A stretch of 64,000 nt of DNA from Streptomyces laurentii (GTDB lineage: Bacteria; Actinomycetota; Actinomycetes; Streptomycetales; Streptomycetaceae). Within the stretch, counting starts at the first letter, position 1. Each line of letters begins with the position of its first letter. The notes beneath the pieces are model-generated. The model saw only the letters and a program-made list of their open reading frames with translations, was not told the DNA's origin and did no database searches. Below are positions 1-8,025 of this stretch, one piece after another. Made by a program: the position numbers and the translations under genes. The stretch covers positions 1,922,001 through 1,986,000 of the forward strand of contig AP017424.1 of NCBI GenBank assembly GCA_002355495.1, given 5' to 3'.

Positions 1-690
1 GGCGTCGCCGGCATCATCTTCGTCTCCGGTCTGCACGCCGACACCACCGCCGACACCTCGCGGTACGACCGACTGCGCGGCAAGGGCGTCCCGTTCGTCC
101 TCATCAACGGCTTCTCGCCGCGCGTGCGGGCCCCGTTCGTCTCCCCCGACGACCGGGCCGCGATGGTGCTCGCGGTGACGCACCTGGCGGCGCTCGGCCA
201 CACCCGGATCGGCCTCGCGGTCGGCCCGGTGCGGTTCGTGCCCGTCCTGCGCAAGATCGAGGGCTTCACCAAGGGGATGCGGGAACGGTTCGGGCTCTCC
301 CCCGAGGAGACCGAGGGGCTGATCCAGCACTCCCTCTACAGCCTGGAGGGCGGGCAGGCGGCGGCCGGCGCGCTGATCTCCAAGGGCTGCACCGCGGTGG
401 TGTGCGCGAGCGACATGATGGCGCTCGGCGCGATCCGGGCGGCCCGGGAGCGGGGGCTGCGGGTGCCGCAGGACGTCTCGGTCGTCGGCTTCGACGACTC
501 CCCTCTCATAGCGTTCACCGATCCGCCCCTGACCACCATCCGGCAGCCGGTCCAGGCGATGGGCCAGGCGGCGGTACGCGCTCTGCTGGAGGAGATCGGC
601 GGGACGCCCGCCCCGCACACCGAGTTCGTCTTCATGCCGGAGCTGGTGGTCCGGGGGTCGACCGCGTCGGCGCCGCCCGCGTCCGCCTAG
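1..690 (+). CDS. LacI/GalR-family transcriptional regulator, C-terminal part (5' truncated by window edge)
   Basis: The open frame enters from the left edge and supplies the last 229 residues of a LacI-family repressor. What remains is the periplasmic-binding-protein-like effector and dimerisation domain. The helix-turn-helix N-terminus lies outside the window. The family hallmark VVGFDDSPLIAFTDPPLTT is seen at about residues 161-179, followed by the usual TIRQPV and VRALLEEI stretches. In this family the domain binds a sugar or sugar-like ligand and releases the operator. The ligand cannot be read from the sequence. No transporter or sugar gene is visible downstream, so the regulon is presumably to the left. 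Confidence 0.9.
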   Translation, partial: GVAGIIFVSGLHADTTADTSRYDRLRGKGVPFVLINGFSPRVRAPFVSPDDRAAMVLAVTHLAALGHTRIGLAVGPVRFVPVLRKIEGFTKGMRERFGLSPEETEGLIQHSLYSLEGGQAAAGALISKGCTAVVCASDMMALGAIRAARERGLRVPQDVSVVGFDDSPLIAFTDPPLTTIRQPVQAMGQAAVRALLEEIGGTPAPHTEFVFMPELVVRGSTASAPPASA

Positions 691-857
691 CTCCCGTACG
701 GCGGTTCGGGGCGGAACCACCCCCTCGGGCCGCCCCGGCCCCGAGACCTGCGCGGAGCCCCCGGGAGCCCCCTACTCCGGAAGTCGGAGAGGGTGCGCCT
801 CTCACCCGACCGAGGGATGATCGGTCGAGGGGATGCGATCTGGCAGACTCTCCTCTC

Positions 858-1871
858 ATGGGTGAAACGACCGTGAAGACTTCGGAATGTCGGACGACCC
901 CGTCGTCGTCACCCATCGTGGCCGACGACCGGTCCGATGCCGGGTCCTGGCGTGCCGCGTGGGCGGCCCGCGTACCGCGCCGGCCGCGTATCTGGTTCGA
1001 GATCCTGCTCATCGCGGTCAGCTACTGGACGTACTCGCTCATCCGCAACGCGGTGCCCGAGCAGAAGGCCCAGGCGCTGAAGAACGCCGACTGGATCTGG
1101 CAGACCGAGCACGCGCTCGGTCTCGCTTTCGAGCACGCCGTCAACCAGGCCGTGAACTCGGTGACCTGGCTGATCGTCGGCATGAACTACTACTACGCCA
1201 CGCTGCACTTCATCGTGACGATCGGTGTGCTCGTGTGGCTGTACCGCTGGCAGCCGGGCCGTTACGCGGCGTTCCGCACGGCCCTGTTCGCCACCACCGG
1301 CGTCGCGCTGGTCGGTTACTACCTGTTCCCGCTCGCGCCGCCGCGGCTGATGAACGGCGGGCAGTTCGTCGACACCGTCCTGGTGCACCACACCTGGGGT
1401 TCGATGGCCTCGGGCAACCTCAAGCACATGTCGAACCAGTACGCGGCGATGCCGTCGATGCACATCGGCTGGTCGCTGTGGTGCGGGCTGACCATCTTCC
1501 TGCTGGCGAAGGCGCCGTGGGCGCGGATCCTCGGTCTGCTCTACCCGACGGCGACCCTGGTCGTCATCGTGGCCACCGCCAACCACTTCTGGATGGACGC
1601 GGTGGGCGGCACGCTCTGCCTGACGTTCGGCTTCGCGGTCTCGTACTTCTGGTACGGCGCGCATCCGCACCGGCTGCCGAAGCTGGTGGAGCCCGCGGCG
1701 TCGACGGCGCGCGGCGCCCGGCCGGTCCTGGTGGCGGCGGAGCGGGAGGCGGGGACGGCGCCGAGGACGCGGATCCGGCCGACACCGGTATACGGGACTC
1801 CCCGGAGCGGGTGGGTTCCGGGCGGTAGCGGGGGCCGGCAGCGGGACGTCCTCATCGGGCCCGTCACCTGA
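858..1871 (+). CDS. PAP2-superfamily membrane phosphatase/transferase
   Basis: A 337-residue multi-spanning protein. From the ATG at 858 it has a hydrophilic N-terminus of about 45 residues, then several hydrophobic segments. PAP2-type catalytic motifs are present: APPR at 160-163, PSMHIGW at 199-205 and NHFWMD at 242-247, which supply the conserved His and Asp residues. The family removes or transfers phosphate on lipid or polyprenyl phosphates or inositol phospholipids. This layout matches the actinobacterial inositol-phosphoceramide-synthase-like branch; the substrate is an inference. The frame is open far upstream, but 858 is the first start placed before the conserved protein. CAGACT lies 8 nt upstream, and there is no clear ribosome binding site. 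The C-terminal 80 residues are polar and low-complexity. Confidence 0.85.
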   Translation: MGETTVKTSECRTTPSSSPIVADDRSDAGSWRAAWAARVPRRPRIWFEILLIAVSYWTYSLIRNAVPEQKAQALKNADWIWQTEHALGLAFEHAVNQAVNSVTWLIVGMNYYYATLHFIVTIGVLVWLYRWQPGRYAAFRTALFATTGVALVGYYLFPLAPPRLMNGGQFVDTVLVHHTWGSMASGNLKHMSNQYAAMPSMHIGWSLWCGLTIFLLAKAPWARILGLLYPTATLVVIVATANHFWMDAVGGTLCLTFGFAVSYFWYGAHPHRLPKLVEPAASTARGARPVLVAAEREAGTAPRTRIRPTPVYGTPRSGWVPGGSGGRQRDVLIGPVT

Positions 1872-1917
1872 AGCGGTTCAGGACGACGGGCCTTCCTCAC
1901 CCCCCACTATTCATGGT

Positions 1918-1939
1918 GTGTATACACCGTACGTATAGT
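1918..1939 (+). promoter_or_regulatory. Promoter with overlapping palindrome
   Basis: The perfect 10-bp palindrome GTGTATACAC (1918-1927) lies just upstream of a TATAGT -10-like hexamer (1934-1939). The hexamer sits 7 nt before the GTG start at 1947, so the transcript is probably leaderless. The palindrome covers the -35 area and could be an operator. Confidence 0.4.
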
Positions 1940-1946
1940 CGCGTTC

Positions 1947-2393
1947 GTGATCCTCGTATCGCGGGCGCTGAAAACGCTCGCCGTCGCCTCGCTCGCCGTC
2001 GCCGCGGCGCATCTGATCCTGTCCGACACCCTGCGGCTCGGCTTCAGCGCGCAGGCCTCCGCCACCCTGGGGAGCCCCCAGGGCTACGGCGCGGACCAGG
2101 CGTTCACCACCGCCCTCGTCAACACCGCGCTCGTGCTGCCGCTGGTGCTGTGGGCGGGCCTGCGCATCGCGGGCGAGCGGCGGGTCGGGATCCCGGTCCT
2201 GGTGGGGACCGTCGCCTGGATCACGGCCGTCTGGCACGGCCTCGACGTGATCGACGACGTGCCCGGCGCGGTCCTCCCGCTGCCGTCGCTCGGCCTCGTC
2301 GTCCTCGTGGCCGCCCTCGGCTCGCTGGTCCCCCGCAAGGGCGTCACGCCCCGTAGAACAGCTCCTCCATCACCGCCCGCGCCCGGCGCGTGA
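1947..2393 (+). CDS. Small four-helix membrane protein, function unknown
   Basis: A 148-residue protein of unknown function with about four hydrophobic segments: around residues 8-25, 52-70, 80-95 and 110-130. It ends in a Pro/Ala-rich tail. Length and helix pattern resemble the many uncharacterised actinobacterial integral membrane proteins of this size. The GTG start at 1947 is chosen because a -10-like TATAGT lies 7 nt upstream. The 3' end overlaps the 3' end of glnE by about 50 bp in a convergent arrangement. The Pro-rich tail is encoded entirely within that overlap, so it may be a by-product of it. Confidence 0.6.
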   Translation: MILVSRALKTLAVASLAVAAAHLILSDTLRLGFSAQASATLGSPQGYGADQAFTTALVNTALVLPLVLWAGLRIAGERRVGIPVLVGTVAWITAVWHGLDVIDDVPGAVLPLPSLGLVVLVAALGSLVPRKGVTPRRTAPPSPPAPGA

Positions 2394-5344
2394 CCCGGCG
2401 GTAGTCGTCGACCATCTCGCCGACGTGCCCCGGCCCGTACCCGAGGTAGCGGCCCACCGCCGCCAGCTCGCGCGGCTCGGACGGGAAGGTGTCCCCGGCC
2501 CGGCCGCGGACCAGCATCACCGCGTTGCGCACCCGGGTGGCCAGCACCCACGCCTCGTCCAGGATCTGCGCCTCGTCCGTGCCGATCAGCCCCGCCGCGT
2601 GGGCGGCGGACAGCGCCTCGCGGGTCCGGGTGGTGCGCAGGCCCGGCTCGGCCCAGCCGTGCCGCATCTGGATCAGCTGCACCGTCCACTCGACGTCGCT
2701 CAACCCGCCCCGGCCCAGCTTGGCGTGGAGCGTCGGGTCGGCGCCGCGCGGCAGCCGCTCGGTCTCCATCCGGGCCTTCAGCCGGCGGATCTCGCGCGCG
2801 GCGTCCTCGCCGAGCCCCTCGGCCGGGTAGCGCAGCGGGTCGACGAGCCCGATGAAGCGCTCGCCCAGCTTCTCGTCGCCGGCCATCGGCGCGGCGCGCA
2901 GCAGGGCCTGGCTCTCCCAGACCAGCGACCAGCGCCGGTAGTACGCCTCGTACGACTTCAGGGTGCGCACCATCGGGCCGCTCTTGCCCTCGGGGCGCAG
3001 GTCGGCGTCGATGAGCAGCGGCGGGTCGGCGGTCGGCAGCTGGAGCAGCCGGCGCATCTCGGTGACGACCCGGTTCGCGGCCTGGGCGGCCTCCTGTTCG
3101 TCGACGCCCTCGCGTGGCTCGTGGACGAAGAGCACGTCGGCGTCGGAGCCGTAGCCGAGCTCGTGGCCGCCGAAGCGGCCCATGCCGATGACGGCGAACC
3201 GGGTCGGCAGCTCGTCGCCCCACTCGGCGCGGACGGCGGCGCGCAGCGCGCCGGCGATCGTGGCCGCGTTGAGGTCGGTGACGGCCTGACCGACCCGGTC
3301 GACCAGGGCGCCGGGGTCGGGCTCGCGGGGGTTCTCCTCGGTGCCGTACGAGCCGATGAGGTCGGCCGCGGCGGTACGGAACAGCTCCCGGCGCCGTACC
3401 CCGCGGGCCGCCGCCACCGCCTGCTCGGCGCCGTCGGCGCGGCCCACCGCGGCGAGCACCTCCTGCTCCAGGTGCGCGCGGCCGCGCGGGGTGAGGCCCT
3501 CGGGGTCGCCGAGGATGGCGACCGCCTCGGGGGCGCGCAGCAGCAGGTCGGGGGCGAGCCGGCCGGCGGACAGGACCCGGGCGAGGTTCTCGGCGGCGGC
3601 GCCCTCGTCGCGGAGCAGCCGCAGGTACCAGGGGTCTTGCCGAGCGCGTCGGACACCTTGCGGAAGCCGAGCAGGCCCGCGTCGGGGTCGGCGGAGTCGG
3701 CGAACCAGCCGAGCAGCACGGGCAGCAGGGTGCGCTGGATGGCGGCCTTGCGGCTGACGCCGGAGGACAGCGCCTCCAGGTGGCGCAGGGCGGCGGCCGG
3801 GTCGGCGTATCCGAGGGCTTCGAGGCGCTGGCCGGCGGCCTTCGGGCTGAGCCGGATCTCGCCGGGGCGAGCTGGGCGACCGCGTCGAGCAGCGGCCGGT
3901 AGAAGAGTTTCTCGTGCAGCCGGCGGACCACCGCCGCGTGCCGCTTCCACTCGCGGCCGAGCGCGGACACCGGGTCGGTGCGCAGGCCCAGCGAGCGGCC
4001 GAGGCGGCGCAGATCCTCCTCGCCCTCGGGGACGAGGTGGGTGCGGCGCAGCCGGAAGAGCTGGATGCGGTGCTCCATGGCACGCAGGAAGCGGTACGCC
4101 TCGTCGAGCTGGGCGGCGTCGGCGCGGCCCACATAGCCGCCGGCGGCGAGGGCGGCGAGCGCGTCGAGGGTGGTGGGGCTGTGCAGGGTGGCGTCGCTGC
4201 GGCCGTGCACCAGCTGGAGGAGCTGGACGGCGAACTCGACGTCGCGCAGACCGCCCGGGCCGAGCTTGAGTTCGCGTTCGACCTGGCCGGGCGGGATGTT
4301 GTCGACGACCCGGCGGCGCATCTTCTGGACGTCGGTGACGAAGTTCTCGCGCTCGGCGGCCTGCCAGACCATCGGGGAGACGGCGTCGAGGTACGCGGTG
4401 CCGAGCTCCGGGTCGCCGGCCACCGCGCGGGCCTTCAGGAGGGCCTGGAACTCCCAGGTCTTGGCCCAGCGCTGGTAGTAGGCGAGGTGGGAGGAGAGGG
4501 TGCGGACCAGCGGGCCGTTGCGGCCCTCGGGGCGGAGGTTGGCGTCGACCGGCCAGATGACGCCCTCGACCGTGGTCTCCGAGCAGATCCGCATCAGGTG
4601 GGAGGCCAGCCGGGTCGCCGCCTGGACGGCCTGAGCCTCGCCGCCGTCGCGTTCGCGGGCCTCGTCGGTGGGCTCGCCGACGAAGATGACGTCCACGTCG
4701 GAGACGTAGTTCAGCTCGCGGCCGCCGCACTTGCCCATGGCGATCACGGCGAGCCGGCACCGGGCGGCGTCCTCGGGCGCGGCGGCCTCGGCGAGCGCGA
4801 GCGCGGCGCGCAGGGTGGCGGTGGCGAGGTCGGCCAGTTCGGCGGCGGCCTGGGCGACGTCGGTGGTGCCGCACACGTCGCGGGCGGCGATCCCGAGCAG
4901 ACAGCGGCGGTAGGCGACGCGCAGCGAGACCGGGTCGGTCACCTCGGCGAGCCCGCGCTCGAACTCGGTGAGACCCGGGTGCAGGTCGGCCGCCTCGTAG
5001 GTGACCAGGGCCTGCCAGTCGTGGGGGTGCCGTGCGAGGTGGTCGGCGAGCGCCTCGGAGGTGCCGAGGACGCCGAGCAGCCGGTCACGGAACGGCTTCG
5101 CGGAGAGGAGCGTGGTGGTGAGCGCGGGCCGGTCGGCGGGCAGCTGGGCCTCGACCAGGCGGACCAGGCCGCGCAGCGCGAGGTCCGGGTCGGCGGTGGC
5201 GCCGAGGGCGTCGAGGAGGACGGCGTCGCCGCGCAGGGCGGCGAGCTCGTCGAGGTCGAACAGCCGCTCGGCGGCGGACGGGTCGGTGAACCCGTGCCGC
5301 AGCAGCCGGGTGAACGTACTGCTCCTGCGTCCCGGCGCCGTCAT
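2344..5344 (-). CDS. glnE: Bifunctional glutamine-synthetase adenylyltransferase/deadenylylase, frame broken twice
   Basis: GlnE adds or removes AMP on GS-I and so couples nitrogen status to glutamine synthesis. Both nucleotidyltransferase halves are visible: GGRELNYVSDVDVIF in the N-terminal (deadenylylating) half and GHELGYGSDADVLF in the C-terminal (adenylylating) half, each followed by the RPEG and MRH/VHGR segments of the family. The start at 5344 has an excellent GGAGGG site. The protein is spread over three frames. It shifts near 3864-3867 (expected LAPGEIRLSPKA) and near 3631-3634 (expected GKTPWYLRL). At both places one extra G in a GGGG run restores the family sequence and would give 1000 codons, the normal length. 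Missing bases from sequencing are more likely than a true pseudogene, because everything else is intact. Confidence 0.9.
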
Positions 5345-5564
5345 CCCGCCGCTCCCTCCACCGCCCGATCGGTCCGCGAGCGAGCCTAGTACCGCGGACC
5401 CCTTCCGGGTGCGCGCGGAGGCCCGGTAGACGGGCGAGCCCGGGGCGGCGGGGGCTTTCCGGGTACGTGAGGGGGCCTGGCGCCGCGAAAGGTCTTCCGG
5501 GTGCGTCGGGGCGGCCGGTGCGCGAGGGTGGCAGGGAACCCGTACGCGACGAGGGGATGTGGCC

Positions 5565-5996
5565 GTGCACTGGACCCTGGAAGTCGTCCCGGTGCCCGTC
5601 GCCGACCTGGACCGGGCCAAGGAGTTCTACGAGACGAAGCTCGGCTTCGCGGTCGACCTGGACCAGGAGGTCGCCCCGGGCGTCCGGATCGTCCAGACCA
5701 CCCCGCCGGGCTCGCGCTGCTCGCTCGCCCTGATCCAGGGCATGCCCCCGTTCCCGGGCACCCGCGAGATGCCCCCGGGCTCGCTGCAGGGCCTCCAGCT
5801 GTGCGTCACCGACATCGAGGCGGCGCGCGAGAAGCTGCTGGCGGCCGGGGTGGCGGTGTCGCCGGTGATGCACGTGGGCGCGGAGGGCTGGGCGCCGGGC
5901 CGGGGCGGAGTCTGGAACGCGTTCCTGACCTTCACGGACCCGGACGGCAACGGGTGGGCGGTGCAGGAGGCGCCGTCGGAGCTGACGGAACGCTGA
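5565..5996 (+). CDS. VOC (glyoxalase/bleomycin-resistance fold) family protein
   Basis: A 143-residue single VOC module pair: VPVPVADLDRAKEFYETKLGF near the N-terminus and the second beta-alpha-beta-beta unit from LCVTDIEAAREKLLAAG onward. It ends with the typical FTDPDGNGWAVQE. Proteins of this family bind a metal and act as lyases, dioxygenases or drug-binding proteins. Nothing here fixes the substrate. The GTG at 5565 is preferred over the in-frame GTG at 5559 because the GAGGGG site at 5551-5556 is then 8 nt away instead of 2. It is transcribed divergently from glnE. Confidence 0.85.
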   Translation: MHWTLEVVPVPVADLDRAKEFYETKLGFAVDLDQEVAPGVRIVQTTPPGSRCSLALIQGMPPFPGTREMPPGSLQGLQLCVTDIEAAREKLLAAGVAVSPVMHVGAEGWAPGRGGVWNAFLTFTDPDGNGWAVQEAPSELTER

Positions 5997-6061
5997 GGGC
6001 CGGTCCGGCGGGGCGCGTCACGGCCGGGGCCGGGGCGGAGGTCGGGCCGGAACGGGAGCGG

Positions 6062-6607
6062 TCACCCGCGGTCGGTGAACACCACCCGGTAGTCGCGGAC
6101 CCGCTCGTCCTCGCCCTCGTACGCCATGCCCGCGGCCTCCATCACGCGCTGGGAGGCCACGTTGTCGAGGTCGGCGTCGCCGCGGACGGCCGTGGCGCCC
6201 GCCTCGCGGGCGCGGGCGATCAGGGCGCGCAGCGACTCGGAGGCGTACCCCCGGCCGCGGACGGCGGGGACCAGGCCGTAGCCGATGGTGACCACGCCGT
6301 CGGCGTCCGGCGGGCCGTGGAAGCCGATGCCGCCGACGGCGAGGCCGTCGGCCGGCTGCCGGATCTCGTACGCGCGCCAGACCCCGGGGTCGCCGCGCTC
6401 GGCGACCCCGCGCAGGAAGTTGCCGGTGCCCGCGATGTCGCCGGGGGCCGGATATCCCTCGGCCCAGCGGTCGCCGGGCGCGGGGGCGCTCTCGGTGACG
6501 CGGCGGGCCTCGGCGGCGGTGAGCGGGTGCAGCAGCAGCCGGGCGGTCACGAGGGGCGGTACGGCGTCCGCGTCGTTCGGGTGGCCGGTGTCATGGGTGT
6601 CTGTCAC
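6062..6607 (-). CDS. GNAT-family N-acetyltransferase
   Basis: A 181-residue acetyltransferase of the RimJ/RimL-like type. The N-terminal LVTARLLLHPLTAAEARRV is typical of that branch. The acetyl-CoA binding loop is seen as VPAVRGRGYASESLRALI (the Q/RxxGxG/A motif), and SQRVMEAAGM follows near the C-terminus. It would transfer an acetyl group to a protein N-terminus or small amine; the acceptor is not predictable. The start is GTG at 6607. It is a single gene facing the VOC gene, with the MarR regulator upstream on the same strand. Confidence 0.85.
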   Translation of the reverse strand: MTDTHDTGHPNDADAVPPLVTARLLLHPLTAAEARRVTESAPAPGDRWAEGYPAPGDIAGTGNFLRGVAERGDPGVWRAYEIRQPADGLAVGGIGFHGPPDADGVVTIGYGLVPAVRGRGYASESLRALIARAREAGATAVRGDADLDNVASQRVMEAAGMAYEGEDERVRDYRVVFTDRG

Positions 6608-6660
6608 GCGGGGAAGTGTCAGCGCCTCCGGGCGTACGGCGCAACGGATTTAACCGCTGG

Positions 6661-7128
6661 TCAGGCCGACTTCCCCGGGCCGTCCTGGAGTTCCTCGGCG
6701 GACTCGCGGTAGGCCTCGGCGGCGCGGGTGAAGTAGTCGAAGAGGACGGTGAGTTGCTCGGGCGTGTAGCCGCCGAGGAGGGCGGCGATCCGGCGCCGGG
6801 CGGGGTCGAGCGCCCGGTCGAGCCCGCCGGGCCGGCCGACGGGCTCGACGATGACCTTGCGCCGGTCGGCGGGATCGGCGGCGCGGCGGACGTAGCCGGC
6901 CTTCTCCAGGCGGTCGACGAGCCGGGTGGTGGGACCGGTGGTCAGCCCGGTGCGGGCGCCGAGTTCGCCGGGGGTCAACGGGCCGGTCAGATCGAGGATG
7001 TTGAGCGCGTAGAGGTCGGTGGCGCCGAGGTCGACGGCCCGGGCGCCGGCGTGGCCGTGCAGCATCACGGCGCTGAGGTAGCGCCGGTAGATCTCGCTCG
7101 CGTCGGTCGGCATCGAAGGCGTTGACAC
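6661..7128 (-). CDS. MarR-family transcriptional regulator
   Basis: A 155-residue winged-helix regulator. The DNA-binding part is seen from LTPGELGARTGLTTGPTTRL (recognition helix) to the wing RAADPADRRKVIVEPV, which carries the conserved DPxDRR motif. Flanking helices form the dimer interface. The GTG at 7128 is used, with GGGGGG about 7 nt upstream; an in-frame ATG at 7113 is the alternative. It is divergent from the SnoaL-like gene at 7229. The shared intergenic region holds two inverted repeats suitable for binding by this protein (listed separately). MarR proteins usually repress their own gene and the divergent neighbour until a small aromatic ligand binds. Confidence 0.9.
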   Translation of the reverse strand: MSTPSMPTDASEIYRRYLSAVMLHGHAGARAVDLGATDLYALNILDLTGPLTPGELGARTGLTTGPTTRLVDRLEKAGYVRRAADPADRRKVIVEPVGRPGGLDRALDPARRRIAALLGGYTPEQLTVLFDYFTRAAEAYRESAEELQDGPGKSA

Positions 7129-7158
7129 GGGATACCCCCCACTCTAACCCCTTCCCCA

Positions 7159-7189
7159 AGGAAGAGACTTCCTGGAAGAAGTGACTTCC
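7159..7189. promoter_or_regulatory. Probable MarR operator (two adjacent inverted repeats)
   Basis: AGGAAG-AGA-CTTCCT (7159-7173) is a perfect inverted repeat. It is followed immediately by GGAAG (7174-7178) and CTTCC (7185-7189) flanking a six-base spacer, inside which GAAGT-G-ACTTC is also symmetric. The block sits between the divergent marR-like gene and the SnoaL-like gene, as expected for an autoregulatory site. Confidence 0.5.
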
Positions 7190-7228
7190 TTCGAGAAGAT
7201 ACCACCGGTCACCGAAGGGAGCACCACC

Positions 7229-7705
7229 ATGTCCGCCGCGTCCACCACCCCCGCCCGGGAGAACGACACCGCCGCGATCCGTGCCCTGCTGGAGTCCAGC
7301 GCCGCCGCCTGGGCCCGGGGCGACGGGGCCGGGTACGGCGCCCACTTCACCGAGGACGCCACCGACGTCACCTTCACCGGCACCGTCTACCACGGCCCCG
7401 CCGAGATCGGCGGCGCCCACCAGGCCCTCTTCGACAGCTTCCTGAAGGGCACGCACCTCACCGTCGACCTCCTCGACCTGCGCTTCCCCGGCCCGGACAC
7501 CGCGATCGCGGTCACCCGGGGCGAGGTCCACAAGGGCGCCCGCCCGCGCCGGCTCGGCAAGCTCGCCACGTACACCCTGATCCGTACGGCCGGCGGCGAC
7601 TGGCGCATCGCCGCCGTCCAGAAGACCAAGCACCGCCCCCTGACGGAGGCCTTGACCTTCCACACCCGGCCGAAGACCCGCCCGGCGCCCCGGCCCGCCG
7701 CGTAG
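7229..7705 (+). CDS. SgcJ/EcaC-type SnoaL-like (NTF2 fold) protein
   Basis: A 158-residue protein with the SgcJ/EcaC pattern: AAIRALLESSAAAWARGDGA, then YGAHFTEDATDVTF and GPAEIGGAHQALFDSFLKGT. The end is a WRIAAVQKTKHRP strand typical of the SnoaL-like NTF2 fold. The family is called oxidoreductase by annotation convention, but its members are mostly uncharacterised and bind small hydrophobic ligands. The ATG at 7229 is preceded by GAAGGGA at a good distance; the longer frame starting at 7181 would run through the operator. It is divergent from and probably controlled by the MarR regulator. Confidence 0.8.
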   Translation: MSAASTTPARENDTAAIRALLESSAAAWARGDGAGYGAHFTEDATDVTFTGTVYHGPAEIGGAHQALFDSFLKGTHLTVDLLDLRFPGPDTAIAVTRGEVHKGARPRRLGKLATYTLIRTAGGDWRIAAVQKTKHRPLTEALTFHTRPKTRPAPRPAA

Positions 7706-7751
7706 ACGTCTACGCTGCTCGAAGAGCACACCGGGGAGAGGGGGCCGCGCA

Positions 7752-7940
7752 GTGGAAGCCATCGGTTTCGAACTGGTACGGCGAGGCTACGACCGTGACG
7801 AGGTCGACGCGTACATCAGCACCCTGTTCGCCACCAAGTCGCCTGTCCCTCCACCCGAGTTCAAGATCGCACGGCGGGGCTACGACCGGGAGCAGGTCGA
7901 CACGTCCCTCGCGGATCTCCGCCGCCGCTACGGGGCCTGA
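7752..7940 (+). CDS. DivIVA-domain microprotein with duplicated motif
   Basis: A 62-residue protein. It carries two copies of the RRGYDRDEVD/ARRGYDREQVD motif, at about residues 10-19 and 40-50. In DivIVA/Wag31-type proteins this motif precedes the coiled coil. Here each copy is followed only by a short helical stretch (AYISTLF and TSLADLRRRYG), with no coiled coil. The GTG start at 7752 lies behind a GAGAGGGGG stretch. A role at the membrane or cell pole is conceivable but not supported beyond the motif. It stands alone between the SnoaL-like gene and a bidirectional terminator. Confidence 0.7.
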   Translation: MEAIGFELVRRGYDRDEVDAYISTLFATKSPVPPPEFKIARRGYDREQVDTSLADLRRRYGA

Positions 7941-7974
7941 CGGCCCCAGGACGGCCCGGGCACGGGAGACGGCT

Positions 7975-8005
7975 CAGGGCCGGCGGTTCACGACCGCCGG
8001 CCCTG
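7975..8005. terminator. Bidirectional hairpin terminator
   Basis: Perfect 13-bp stem (CAGGGCCGGCGGT at 7975-7987 with 7993-8005) and a TCACG loop, between convergent genes (DivIVA-like + and glutamine synthetase -). Confidence 0.75.
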
Positions 8006-8025
8006 TGCGCTCACTCGCCCCGGGC

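Noticed and set aside
2425..4269. 614-codon + strand open frame over glnE
   Set aside because: It is the antisense of a recognisable glnE. Long open frames opposite genes are expected at this GC content, and the translation has no family features.
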